The notes under the pieces are model-generated. The model had not been told where the DNA came from. It ran no database searches and saw nothing but the letters and a program-made list of their open reading frames with translations. This document shows, in pieces, positions 9,237 through 16,869 of a DNA stretch of 64,000 nt. Position numbers and translations under genes: made by a program. Position 1 is the first letter of the stretch. Each line of letters begins with the position of its first letter. Source of the DNA: Pseudomonadota bacterium (GTDB lineage: Bacteria > Desulfobacterota > Desulfobulbia > Desulfobulbales > Desulfocapsaceae); assembly GCA_018817385.1 (NCBI GenBank), contig JAHIUA010000100.1:1-64000 (forward strand). The letters are read 5' to 3'.

Positions 9237-9539
9237 ATGGCTATACCAGAGAGAATGATTCTTGTCTGTCAATCATTTCGGGTAGTTGGGGATAAGAAGG
9301 GGATTTGTCATAAGGGTACCGATGGGTTTCTGCAATACATCGAAGAGGAGGTGTTGGATAGGGGGCTGGACTGTCTCGTGAGCGCTACCACCTGTCTTAA
9401 ACAGTGTGACAGTGGTCCCATCATGGTCATCCAGCCGGAAAACTGGTGGTTTAAGGGGGTCAACAGTGAAGAGGCCATTGATGCCATCCTCGATGGCCTG
9501 GAAGATGGCGAACCCGCGGCTGAGTATCTTATTTCCTGA
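9237..9539 (+). CDS. Shethna-type [2Fe-2S] ferredoxin, thioredoxin-like fold
   Basis: 100 aa. The pattern matches the thioredoxin-fold [2Fe-2S] ferredoxins of Clostridium pasteurianum and Azotobacter FdI: first Cys in ILVCQSF, second in GICHKG, and the C-terminal pair in TTCLKQCDSGP, followed by PENWWFKGV, close to the family's PENxWY. These proteins are linked to nitrogenase in both model organisms. The start has a strong AGAGGAGAAGG site. It sits 63 bp after the NifB-like gene. It may donate electrons to NifH or act in cluster assembly; the direct role cannot be read from sequence. Confidence 0.9.
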   Translation: MAIPERMILVCQSFRVVGDKKGICHKGTDGFLQYIEEEVLDRGLDCLVSATTCLKQCDSGPIMVIQPENWWFKGVNSEEAIDAILDGLEDGEPAAEYLIS

Positions 9540-9564
9540 GTGACTGCATGAGCGGGGAGAATAA

Positions 9565-9750
9565 ATGACCTTCAAATCATATCTGGAATCGGGCGGTGAA
9601 CAGTGTCCTAAATGCGGTTCCAAGGCCATAAAGGCAAGTGCACCGCCGCAAAGGATCAAATCTGACCAGATGCAGGTTACTATGTTTTGCGCCACCTGCG
9701 GGGCCAGGTGGCAGGATACATATCGTCTCACTCTGGCTGGAGAGCTATAA
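9565..9750 (+). CDS. Small zinc-ribbon protein of the nif operon
   Basis: 61 aa. Two CPxCG/CxxCG knuckles, CPKCGS near residue 12 and CATCGARW near residue 45, make one rubredoxin-like zinc ribbon. GGGGAG precedes the ATG by a few bases. Family unknown to me. The conserved setting between a ferredoxin and other small nif-tail genes suggests a role in nitrogenase maturation or protein-protein contact, but nothing in the sequence shows which. Confidence 0.75.
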   Translation: MTFKSYLESGGEQCPKCGSKAIKASAPPQRIKSDQMQVTMFCATCGARWQDTYRLTLAGEL

Positions 9751-9815
9751 ATTGCCTGTGAGTACGATCGCGAAACAAAATTAAATATTTTAAGGATGTT
9801 ACGAGGAGGGCGCTC

Positions 9816-10061
9816 ATGAATAAGACCTGGGAAAAAATATTTGAATATGCCTCCATGCCTGTGCATGGCACCATGTCACGCAGGTTGCGCAAAGGTGTTT
9901 CCTTGCAGATTAACGAAGGGAAAGTCTATAAAGATGGCGTTATCTTTCTCGGTGAAGGCTTTGTCCGTATTACCGAGGAGGAGGCCCAAAAGGAGAGCGT
10001 CAACACCTATTACGATTGGACTGGCATCAGTTCCATTCGAACCTTTAGCGCCGGGGAATAG
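9816..10061 (+). CDS. Conserved hypothetical protein, nif tail
   Basis: 81 aa, soluble, mixed alpha/beta, no cysteines, no signal peptide or membrane segment. GAGGAGG lies before the ATG. It has basic N-terminal residues (SRRLRKG) and an acidic centre (ITEEEAQKESV). I do not recognise the family. The reading frame is co-directional with the nif genes, with the next gene's start seven bases after its stop, so it is very likely translated from the same mRNA. Confidence 0.65.
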   Translation: MNKTWEKIFEYASMPVHGTMSRRLRKGVSLQINEGKVYKDGVIFLGEGFVRITEEEAQKESVNTYYDWTGISSIRTFSAGE

Positions 10062-10068
10062 GGTATCC

Positions 10069-10542
10069 ATGGGAAATATTCGTATTCGTCGAGCCCGGGT
10101 TGCCGACCTTGAGGATATGGTGTGCCTGTTGCAGCAGCTTTTTTCCATTGAAGAGGACTTCGACTTTGACGCAGTTCGTCAGCGTCGTGGTCTGGAGATG
10201 ATGCTTGACCATGCTGGCGCTGTTATCCTGGTTGCTGAGGTAGAGAGTCAGATTATCGGCATGTGTTCTGGCCAGTCCATGGTCTCCACGGCAGAGGGTG
10301 CTTTCTCGCTGCTGGTTGAAGATGTGGTGGTGGACGAATGGTGGCGGGGCAGGGGAGTGGGGACTGAATTACTGAAGGCCTTGGAAGAGTGGGCGAGAGA
10401 GACGAAGATAGTGCGTTTCCAACTCCTGGCAGACCGGTCGAATAAGGCAGGGCTGAAATTTTATCATAAACAAACCTGGCAGGATACTAAACTTGTTTGT
10501 TTGTGTAAACGTCAACCAATCGGTAAGAGAAAAGAGGGATAA
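10069..10542 (+). CDS. GNAT-family N-acetyltransferase in the nif operon
   Basis: 157 aa. The start at 10069 gives MGNIRIRRARVADLEDMVCLLQQLF, the usual GNAT beta1-alpha1. The acetyl-CoA pyrophosphate-binding motif A is VVVDEWWRGRGVGTELLKALEEWA (R-G-x-G-V-G/T), and the C-terminus has KAGLKFYHKQTWQDTK. A longer in-frame reading from 9841 overlaps the previous gene and is not GNAT-like. It would transfer acetyl from acetyl-CoA to an amine of unknown identity. GNAT genes are not among the classical nif set, so protein-lysine acetylation of a nitrogenase component is possible but untested. Confidence 0.85.
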   Translation: MGNIRIRRARVADLEDMVCLLQQLFSIEEDFDFDAVRQRRGLEMMLDHAGAVILVAEVESQIIGMCSGQSMVSTAEGAFSLLVEDVVVDEWWRGRGVGTELLKALEEWARETKIVRFQLLADRSNKAGLKFYHKQTWQDTKLVCLCKRQPIGKRKEG

Positions 10543-10547
10543 CGATC

Positions 10548-11015
10548 ATGCTTGAAAGAGAGATACACACAGCTACTTCCCTGGTAGGATTCGGCGACAT
10601 CAAGAAGATCAGATCCATTGATGGCTGGGAGGAATATCTTCACGATGGAGATGCATATTTACGAACAGGTATTGGTGCACAGGCTAAGGAGAGAAAGGCC
10701 TTTACCCCGGAGATACTTTATAACATTATTGCCATGGCCATTGAAAAGTTTGTGATGGCCGCCCTCATGCAGCGTGGAGCCCTGCCCTATAATCATACGA
10801 TGGGTGATCTTGTGGAGTCCATGGAAGAGGTCTTTCCTCATGCCATGGGTGACCTGAAAGACGCCCTTCTCGATCTGGACCGTTACCAGGAAATCTGTGA
10901 CGTCGATACCTTTAACATCATCTCTCCTGCCAAGGAGGCTATTCCGGCCATGCTTGCTCTAGCCGTGAGGATGCAGAAACTGGTGTACGAAACAACAGGA
11001 GGGAAAAAGAAATGA
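10548..11015 (+). CDS. HEPN-like helical protein, nif tail
   Basis: 155 aa, predicted almost all helical, no signal or membrane segment. The centre (TPEILYNIIAMAIEKFVMAALMQRG...YNHTMGDLVESMEEVFP) resembles the two-helix core of HEPN-type proteins, but the RNase signature RxxxxH is not evident, so nuclease activity should not be assumed. It begins six bases after the GNAT gene, with AGAGGG upstream, and overlaps the next gene by four bases (ATGA). Tight coupling with the neighbours argues that it acts with them. Function unknown. Confidence 0.6.
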   Translation: MLEREIHTATSLVGFGDIKKIRSIDGWEEYLHDGDAYLRTGIGAQAKERKAFTPEILYNIIAMAIEKFVMAALMQRGALPYNHTMGDLVESMEEVFPHAMGDLKDALLDLDRYQEICDVDTFNIISPAKEAIPAMLALAVRMQKLVYETTGGKKK

Positions 11016-11347
11016 CACTCAGACCATTGGGTATTGTAAAGGAGATTCTGGAATCTGCGGGAATGGGACTTTCGTATGCCCATGAAGATCTGGTTTTTCT
11101 GGAACACAACGGTTTTTTCCTCCAGTTTACTGACAAAGAGCAGGAGGTCCTGATTCATATCAATGAAGAGGCTGAGGAGAGTGAACTGGCGGCTTCCCTT
11201 ACCCTGTTAGAGAGGAAGGCGAAGGAAAATGGAATGGTTTTCACTCGAGGAGACTATTATCGCCTGAGTCAGGCTGACGAAGAAAATATCCGTATTGAAT
11301 TTTTATCAATTGAAGACTGTGCAACCCAAGGAGATACAAATGGCTAA
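11012..11347 (+). CDS. Conserved hypothetical protein, nif tail
   Basis: 111 aa, acidic, no cysteine pair or known motif except a single C near the end. It starts inside the stop of the HEPN-like gene and overlaps the Nif11 gene by eight bases, so translation is probably coupled on both sides. The N-terminal part (IVKEILESAGMGLSYAHEDLVFLEHNGFFLQF) looks like a small alpha/beta domain. I do not recognise the family. Confidence 0.6.
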   Translation: MTLRPLGIVKEILESAGMGLSYAHEDLVFLEHNGFFLQFTDKEQEVLIHINEEAEESELAASLTLLERKAKENGMVFTRGDYYRLSQADEENIRIEFLSIEDCATQGDTNG

Positions 11348-11561
11348 AAAAGACGTTGAAGCACTATTGATAGCAGGCGGCGAGGACAAACATGTGCGCG
11401 CCAAATATGATGTACCGGCCACCAGAGAAGAATTTGTTGTTCTGGCCGCTGCTGACGGCTATGACTTTACCGTAGAAGAGCTTGATGCTGTTCTTCATGA
11501 GTCCGGCGATGTTTTTGAAAAAAATGGTAACCCGGCCAAACGATCCATCTGGTGGACATAG
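11340..11561 (+). CDS. Nif11 domain protein
   Basis: 73 aa. I chose the ATG at 11340, preceded by AAGGAG; a longer reading from 11295 runs through the previous gene. The pattern VPATREEFVVLAAADGYDFTVEELDAVL matches the Nif11 family (helix, then A-x-x-x-G-F/Y-D-F-T-x-E-E-L). Nif11 proteins were first noticed near nitrogenase genes, and the same fold serves as leader peptide for some ribosomal natural products. Here there is no C-terminal Gly-Gly cleavage site and no modification enzyme nearby, so the nitrogenase-linked form is meant. It is the last gene of the nif run; a hairpin follows at 11578-11614. Confidence 0.8.
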   Translation: MAKKDVEALLIAGGEDKHVRAKYDVPATREEFVVLAAADGYDFTVEELDAVLHESGDVFEKNGNPAKRSIWWT

Positions 11562-11577
11562 GGTTGTTGGTCATGAA

Positions 11578-11614
11578 CAAAGGCGATTGAGCTGTGAGCG
11601 GCCAATCGCCTTTG
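11578..11614. terminator. Bidirectional hairpin between the nif run and the nitroreductase gene
   Basis: CAAAGGCGATTG (11578-11589) and CAATCGCCTTTG (11603-11614) form a perfect 12-bp stem with a 13-nt loop, between the converging Nif11 and nitroreductase genes. There is no long U-run, but the position is right for ending both transcripts. Confidence 0.65.
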
Positions 11615-11625
11615 TGATGAGGTGG

Positions 11626-12261
11626 CTATTCGGTGAAGGTTACGATGATTTCTTCTTTTGTTTTTCTCCATTTGGCTGGGTGCATCTCCAGGCCCGGTTT
11701 CTTGTAACCGACGGCGAGCAGGAGCGGAATCCAGAAATTATCCGGCACATTCAATTCCTTGCGTACACCCTCGTGATCAAAGCCGTCCATGGGGTGGGTT
11801 TCCAGGCCGAGACTGGAAGCGGCATACATCAGGCTCATGGCAAAGAATCCAGTATTTTTGGCGGCAAAGGCAAGATTGGCCTCCGGACTCCAGTTATAGA
11901 GGGATTGAGCTGCATCTAGAAACCATTGCCGCTGCTCGGGTTTCATGCTTCCTCCCTTGACCATTTCCTGCCAGTTTTTTTCTACTGTTGGATGTCCTTC
12001 CTGCCAGCCGTTTTTATCGGCAAGGAAAACCAGAACAACCGGTGCCTCAACGATCTTGGGCTGGTCCCAGGCCAGTGTTTTCAGTCTTTCTTTTTTGTCT
12101 TGGTCCCGAAGAACTATCAGGTTCCAGGGCTGGAGGTTAAAGCTTGAAGGGGTCTTGGCGGCAAGTTCAATCATCTGGCCAAGCAATTCATCAGAGACAT
12201 CTTTTTCCGGATCAAAAAAATTGATCGCCCGTCTTTTTTCACTCAGTTCACGAAAATTCAT
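11626..12261 (-). CDS. Nitroreductase-family NAD(P)H oxidoreductase
   Basis: 211 aa flavoprotein of the nitroreductase superfamily. The N-terminal FMN phosphate-binding pattern is RRAINFF (R-R-S/A-x-R/N-x-F), followed by LGQMIELAAKTPSSFNLQPWNLIVLRD, the standard FMN-contact helix (A-P-S-x-x-N-x-Q-P-W), and near the end IPLLLAVGYKKPG. I chose the ATG at 12261, which has AAGGTGA before it. It would reduce quinones, nitroaromatics or other electrophiles using NAD(P)H. It is the last gene of a MarR-pirin-nitroreductase operon, a common arrangement for electrophile or redox stress. Confidence 0.9.
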   Translation of the reverse strand: MNFRELSEKRRAINFFDPEKDVSDELLGQMIELAAKTPSSFNLQPWNLIVLRDQDKKERLKTLAWDQPKIVEAPVVLVFLADKNGWQEGHPTVEKNWQEMVKGGSMKPEQRQWFLDAAQSLYNWSPEANLAFAAKNTGFFAMSLMYAASSLGLETHPMDGFDHEGVRKELNVPDNFWIPLLLAVGYKKPGLEMHPAKWRKTKEEIIVTFTE

Positions 12262-12298
12262 ACAATCACCTTTTTTGTTTGTGAGATATTGCTGCTGC

Positions 12299-12997
12299 TT
12301 ACGCCGGTACATCTATCAGCAAGAAATCTCCTTTTCCAGTTGCTGCTATGGCCAGAGAGTCTTTTCCGTCACTTCTTCCCTGGTCACCCTTTTTCATTTC
12401 TCTGCCGTTTATTAAGAGGTTACCATCAATTACATAGACAAAGATTTTTCGGTTCCTGTCTGGTTCGTAGGAAACGGTTCTGCCGTCAAGGAGCGCGGCC
12501 CGGTAAATGGAGGCGTCGGTATTGAGATGGACGATATCTCCTTCTTCTCTGTTCGATGCTAAAAGCGTCAGCCTGTTCTGACAGCTCTCGGGAGTGAAGT
12601 TTTTCTGGGCGTAGGATGGTGCCAGGCCCTGTGTATCCGGATAGATCCATAGCTGGAAAAAATGGACAGGTTTGTTTCCCCTGTTCTGTTCCGAATGATA
12701 GAGACCAGTCCCGGCCGTCATTCGTTGCACATCTCCGGTCTTGATTGATAGTGTATTGCCTAGAGTATCTTGATGGACCATCTCTCCTTCAAGAACGATG
12801 GAAACGATCTCCATTTCCTGGTGGGGATGGCGCTCAAAACCAGTCTGCGGCTTGACGATGTCATCGTTGAAGACCCGGAGTGCGCCATGCTGGACGTTTT
12901 TCTGCTCATAATAATCAGCAAAGGAGAACAACCAGTAAGTCTGCAGCCAGCCGAAATCGTTGAAATGTCTTTTCTCGGCGGGAATAATTTCTATCAT
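12299..12997 (-). CDS. Pirin-family bicupin protein
   Basis: 232 aa, the usual length of YhhW-type pirins. The first cupin has the metal-binding pattern GFERHPHQEMEIVSIVLEGEMVHQDTLG (H-x-H, E) and then GDVQRMTAGTGLYHSEQN; the second cupin is weaker. Members can oxidise quercetin or act as redox-responsive cofactors; the substrate is unknown here. It lies 37 bp after MarR and 37 bp before the nitroreductase, clearly one operon. Confidence 0.9.
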   Translation of the reverse strand: MIEIIPAEKRHFNDFGWLQTYWLFSFADYYEQKNVQHGALRVFNDDIVKPQTGFERHPHQEMEIVSIVLEGEMVHQDTLGNTLSIKTGDVQRMTAGTGLYHSEQNRGNKPVHFFQLWIYPDTQGLAPSYAQKNFTPESCQNRLTLLASNREEGDIVHLNTDASIYRAALLDGRTVSYEPDRNRKIFVYVIDGNLLINGREMKKGDQGRSDGKDSLAIAATGKGDFLLIDVPA

Positions 12998-13034
12998 ATC
13001 TGGACCTCACGCAAGAGACTGTTTTGGCGTTTAT

Positions 13035-13478
13035 TTATCCTGGCGCAGACAATTTTTTACAGAGCCGGCCCAATTCCTTTTGTTCAGCCATGGTCAGTTT
13101 GTTCATCAAAGCGGTAATCTGTGTGGCATGGCCCGGGAAGATTTTTTTTATGATGTGGACCCCGGCAGCGGTTAACAGAATGATGAAGTATCTCCGGTCT
13201 TCATCACTCCGCTCCCGTCTTACCAGGCCCTGTTTTTCAAGGTTATCGATAACTGTGGTAATATTGCCGGTACTTTTGAGAATTTTCTTGGCAATATCTT
13301 TCTGGCACATCGGCCCGAGATGATACAGGGCCTCCAATACCCCGAACTGGCTGACCGTAAGACCACATCCCCTCAGGTGACCATGGGCTCTGGATGAAAC
13401 AGTCTCAGCTGCCCTGATCAGTTTTACAAAGGTGTTTAAGGCGTGGATTTCATTTTTGTTATCACCGGAGCTGCTCAT
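13035..13478 (-). CDS. MarR-family transcriptional regulator
   Basis: 147 aa winged-helix dimeric repressor. The recognition region is LTVSQFGVLEALYHLGPMCQKDIAKKILKSTGNITTVIDNLEKQGLVRRERSDEDRR, and the D-x-R-x-x-x-I/V-x-L-T wing is present (DEDRRYFIILLT). It heads the operon with the pirin and nitroreductase genes. An 18-bp near-palindrome lies 19 bases before the start codon (13497-13514), a good candidate operator for autorepression. The inducer is probably an electrophile or phenolic compound, as for relatives (inference). Confidence 0.9.
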   Translation of the reverse strand: MSSSGDNKNEIHALNTFVKLIRAAETVSSRAHGHLRGCGLTVSQFGVLEALYHLGPMCQKDIAKKILKSTGNITTVIDNLEKQGLVRRERSDEDRRYFIILLTAAGVHIIKKIFPGHATQITALMNKLTMAEQKELGRLCKKLSAPG

Positions 13479-13496
13479 TATTCATCCTATATTAAA

Positions 13497-13514
13497 TAGT
13501 TCAATATTAAACTA
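13497..13514. promoter_or_regulatory. Candidate MarR operator
   Basis: TAGTTCAATATTAAACTA is an 18-bp inverted repeat with one mismatched pair, AT-rich and centred about 27 bases before the marR-like start codon. Size and symmetry suit MarR-family binding sites. Confidence 0.65.
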
Positions 13515-13839
13515 ATTATGGCTGCTGATCTTGTCAAGGGAGAGAAGGCTCAGCGCCATTCCTTGTTAAGATCATTACGGGCAGGCGGGGCGCGCAGGCG
13601 ACTTGAGGTCCAGGGTGAAAAACAGTCACAGGTATACACTGGCTGAACCCTGAAGAAGCGCTAGAAGGTTATCGGAGAAAGAATGAACCTGACTCCCAGC
13701 GCATCAGGGGATATCTGCGAAAAAAAACGGTGGCCGGACCAGCGACCAATCTGGAGGAAGGAAGCAAATAAATGCCACTGGAGGTGTGGCGCTTACAATC
13801 GGCAGTGGCCGAGGACAGGTATAGTGGACTTTTGCCGGG
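13515..13839. other. Intergenic stretch without a recognised gene
   Basis: A short plus-strand open frame without a start codon (about 13617-13770, reading ...WLNPEEALEGYRRK...) looks like a coding remnant but matches nothing I know. The rest holds promoter space for the marR operon. No RNA gene or clear terminator was seen. Confidence 0.4.
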
Positions 13840-14037
13840 TTACATACTCTTCAGGTTTATAGTTTGATGGTATTCACCTTCCACCTCTTTGACTACAGCC
13901 TGGCCGGCAATCACGGTTTTCCCGTTAAATGTCAAGCTGGGGGATCCATAGAGTTGCCAGCCGTTATTCAGTTTTTCGCTAACTCTTTTACAAAAGGCCT
14001 CGTCATCCGGGCCGGTAAGAAATGAGTAAAGTTTCAT
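13840..14037 (-). CDS. DUF1737 domain protein
   Basis: 65 aa. The sequence MKLYSFLTGPDDEAFCKRVSEKLNNGW then QLYGSPSLTFNG fits the DUF1737 family, which is usually 60-70 residues long. I chose the ATG at 14037; the longer frame from 14151 adds 38 residues not found in the family. Function unknown. It stands alone, with no partner gene close by on its strand. Confidence 0.75.
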   Translation of the reverse strand: MKLYSFLTGPDDEAFCKRVSEKLNNGWQLYGSPSLTFNGKTVIAGQAVVKEVEGEYHQTINLKSM

Positions 14038-14428
14038 ATGAGAGAGTGTCACTCCTTTTAAGGGGTCATTTTGTTTTTTGTTCACGGTCAGGACACATTT
14101 AAAAATACATGATTCAATGAATTGGTAGCAGGAAGACAAGAGTGTGTCCATAACTATTTTATTATGATTGTGGAGGGTTGGACTGCACTGTAATGGCCCA
14201 TTTTAATACCAAAAAATTGATCTCAACAGGAGATCTCGTTACTTTCAAAATCGAAAATTCAAATCGCTGATTCAGAGGAGACATCTTGTGTTTGCGGTGA
14301 TCAGATAGAGACAGTTCTTCGATCTGGCGATAATAACCACAAAAAAATGTGTTAGCCGGATTTATGGGTCAGGTGCTGATGCTACCAGCATCACACGATC
14401 AGGAGTATTGCTGCCGCATGGTTATCTG
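14038..14428. other. Intergenic stretch, nothing recognised
   Basis: About 390 bp between two minus-strand genes. All frames are broken by stops. No convincing terminator, promoter or RNA was seen. Confidence 0.5.
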
Positions 14429-15745
14429 TTAATTCTTTCCTGTTACGGCTGGCATAAACATCGGCCAGGGAAATGTTTTCTGAAGGGGATTGCCTTTAAA
14501 TACGTAGGCCGAACCTGAGTAGCGGCCGGTGTCGGTACCATTTCTTGCTCCAATAACCAGTGTATAGCCACTGATAGCAATACTGTAACCAAACTGCTCA
14601 CCCGGCGCGCTATCGGAAGCGATGAGTTTGGCATTTTCGCTGGTAGAAAACCAGCCTGTCGTGGGTTTTGTAAAGATATAGGCCGATCCTGAATCTTCAC
14701 CACCTTCTTCCTCCTCATACGCTCCAACAATCACCAAATTATCGTTAATAGCAACGCTACCAAAAAAATCTTCTGCTGCACCATCCGAGGCAGTCAGTTT
14801 AGCAGTTTCGCTGACATGAGCGCCCCATCCTGTAATCTGTTTTTCAAAAATATAGGCCGAACCTGTATGGATTCCCGCATTGTTTTCAGCCATTATTGCC
14901 CCAACGACTGCAGTGTTGCCACTGACAGCAACAGAACAGCCGAACAAAGTATTTGGCTTGGCATCGGAAAGGACCAGTTTGCTGGTTTGTGTAGCATTAA
15001 CCCATCCCGAAATCGGTTTTTGAAACAGGTAAGCCGAACCTGAATAAGTATCGGAATTATCATAAGGCGTCCCCACAACTACAGTATCACCACTGATAGC
15101 GACGCTATAACCAAAAAACATATAGGAGTCATCGTCGAAAGCCGTCAATTTGGCAGTTTCGGTCATATTAACCCATCCTGAAACCGGTTTTTCAAAGAGA
15201 TATGCAGAACCGCAATTAAGACGGCCATCAGCACAAGTATCATGAACTGACCCCACAACCACAGCATTACCGCTGATAGCAACCTCCCAGCCAAAACAAT
15301 CCATATAGGCAATATCAGAGGCGGTCAATTTGGCAGTTTCGGTCATGTTTGCCCACCCTGAAACCGGTTTTTCAAAAAGATAGGCCGCGCCGCAGGGAGA
15401 ATTAGGAGCACAATCGTCATGATATGCACCCACAACCACGGTACCACCACTAATAGAAACGTCACCGCCAAAATATTTATATGCTGCAGCATCTGAAGCC
15501 GTCAATATGGCTTTTTTCTCAAAGAGACCTGTTGTGGGGTTCCGTTCAAAAATTGTAGCGTATTCACCATAGGATCCTACAACGACTGTATCCCTACTGA
15601 TGGCAACGCTGATGCCAAAATAGTCATCTGTGGCGCCAATAGATGAAGTGAATTTATTGAGCTCCTGAAAAGTCAGGGATGAGTCCGCGGCATAGAGGGG
15701 AGTAGAAAGGAAGAAGGATATAACAAGGAATAACAGAGTATGCAT
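14429..15745 (-). CDS. Secreted FG-GAP repeat protein
   Basis: 438 aa. The start at 15745 gives a standard signal peptide (MHTLLFLVISFFLSTPLYAADS). Seven repeats of about 55 residues follow, each with FGxSVAISGxTVVVGA, then SGSAYLFEKPxSGW, then T-A-K-L-T-A-S-D. This is the FG-GAP pattern, predicted to form a seven-bladed propeller outside the cytoplasm. Acidic loops could bind calcium. The last residues PWPMFMPAVTGKN resemble tails of other secreted proteins in this window. A cyclic-di-GMP-I riboswitch lies about 440-530 bases upstream on the same strand, so expression may depend on c-di-GMP. Ligand unknown. Confidence 0.85.
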   Translation of the reverse strand: MHTLLFLVISFFLSTPLYAADSSLTFQELNKFTSSIGATDDYFGISVAISRDTVVVGSYGEYATIFERNPTTGLFEKKAILTASDAAAYKYFGGDVSISGGTVVVGAYHDDCAPNSPCGAAYLFEKPVSGWANMTETAKLTASDIAYMDCFGWEVAISGNAVVVGSVHDTCADGRLNCGSAYLFEKPVSGWVNMTETAKLTAFDDDSYMFFGYSVAISGDTVVVGTPYDNSDTYSGSAYLFQKPISGWVNATQTSKLVLSDAKPNTLFGCSVAVSGNTAVVGAIMAENNAGIHTGSAYIFEKQITGWGAHVSETAKLTASDGAAEDFFGSVAINDNLVIVGAYEEEEGGEDSGSAYIFTKPTTGWFSTSENAKLIASDSAPGEQFGYSIAISGYTLVIGARNGTDTGRYSGSAYVFKGNPLQKTFPWPMFMPAVTGKN

Positions 15746-16024
15746 TTCAAACTCCTTCATTGAAGTTTTCAGGTTTACCCGAGAGTCAATCCGCTATCGG
15801 TTTCAGTCAATGGGAATGAAGGTGGGTCAACTCTTCTCTATTGAAGAAGGTGATAAGTAAGTGCTTGTTCAGCGAGTCAATAGGGAAAAAAGAGCACAGT
15901 CAATACATGTCTTGGAACACAAAAGGCAACTGTAAGAGACTCTGCCTGATCACCTCGTTACAAAATTGATGCTCCTACAAACGAAAAAAATTACCCTGTT
16001 TCTGATATCATCTCCAAAAATTCT

Positions 16025-16119
16025 AACACCGGTGATGAACGGTAAGCCGGCACTCAGTACAGTACCCCCCTGAGGGGTGAAAGCACCTTGACGAAATTCT
16101 TTTCAAAAAAACACGAAAA
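16025..16119 (-). repeat. 95-bp inverted-repeat element, copy A
   Basis: 95 bp aligned without gaps to the reverse complement of 18430-18524, with about nine mismatches by eye. It includes a small palindrome (CCCCT-GAGGGG) and CACCGGTG. It lies between the riboswitch and the FG-GAP gene. In its minus orientation it stands to the FG-GAP gene as copy B stands to glucokinase. Confidence 0.8.
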
Positions 16120-16190
16120 TAATTGCTAAGGTACTAAAAACCGAGGGGTGTTCATTTCTTCTTCTGTCTCTTTTTATTGGGCAAAAAAAA

Positions 16191-16275
16191 AGCCGGGATG
16201 CATTGAATTTGCAACCCGGCTGACTGATATAGCCCCGTAGCTTTCCGTCCTTTGATCGCTCAAAGTTTGGCTTTT
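16191..16275 (-). ncRNA. Cyclic-di-GMP-I (GEMM) riboswitch with terminator
   Basis: Read on the minus strand: AAAGCCAAAC, a short hairpin, GGACGGAAAGCUACGGGGCU, then AGCCGGGUUGC. This is the order of conserved blocks of the GEMM-I aptamer (GCAAAC, GGACGCAAAGCCACGGG, AGCCGGGUUGC). The last block can instead pair with GCAUCCCGGCU downstream, giving a terminator followed by nine U (16191-16221). So ligand binding should block termination, an ON switch (inference). The next gene on the strand is the FG-GAP gene 440 bases on. Confidence 0.8.
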
Positions 16276-16388
16276 TATGTACTTTGAAAATGAACCGCCA
16301 TTCACTTAACCATAGATCGCTTGATTTGAAAATAGCTATAGTTAGCCATTTTTAAATTACTTCTGAGAAAAAAACATTGCTGAATGAA

Positions 16389-16600
16389 TCAAGTGCGTTG
16401 AAACAACCTTTTGCCTGTTTGCAGCATATCAATTGCACTGTCCAGAATTGAATCAACAAGGGCAAGCATAACATCTTCAGTCTCAATACCTGCTGGCTGG
16501 ATTTTTTTTTCATAGCCCGGCTGAGCAGTTGTTGCAATGCCTCTCCAAGGCCGAGGGCTTTCATTACATCATTGCCGGGGAAAAACAGGGTGGCGGGTCT
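16389..16600 (-). pseudogene. Frameshifted coding remnant, unknown family
   Basis: On the minus strand a frame reads RPATLFFPGNDVMKALGLG, continuing to SRAMKKK, and then hits a run of nine A (16502-16510 on the plus strand as T). After a one-base shift the reading continues IQPAGIETEDVMLALVDSIL to a stop at 16389. The two halves together look like real protein, but I cannot name the family. A sequencing error in the homopolymer, or slippage, is the alternative to a true pseudogene. Confidence 0.45.
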
Positions 16601-16869
16601 TCAGGGCTTATCGTGACAACACTGCTCAAAAAGGTCACAAAGACACAGCAACCCATGGTGATGGTGATAAGGGAGGACCAAGTTGTGAGGATGAGGCAAT
16701 TGGCTTTCTCTTTCCAGGTTCTGGCAGGGTTTCATGGTGCACTGATAATTGGCTGGAAGAAAGGTTCTCTGTACCTCTGAATTGGGGGGTGCTATACTGA
16801 GATGATTGTCGCTTCGGCATGTGGCCGGTTGGCGGAGTATTTTTTTCTTTGTCTTTAAATTTTTATTCT

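Larger units (their letters stand above)
15746..16869. other. 1.1-kb regulatory and decayed region
   Basis: It holds one copy of a 95-bp inverted repeat (16025-16119), a c-di-GMP-I riboswitch with terminator (16191-16275, minus) and a frameshifted coding remnant (16389-16600, minus). Between 16600 and 16870 there are short overlapping open frames on both strands with no recognisable product. Confidence 0.6.
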
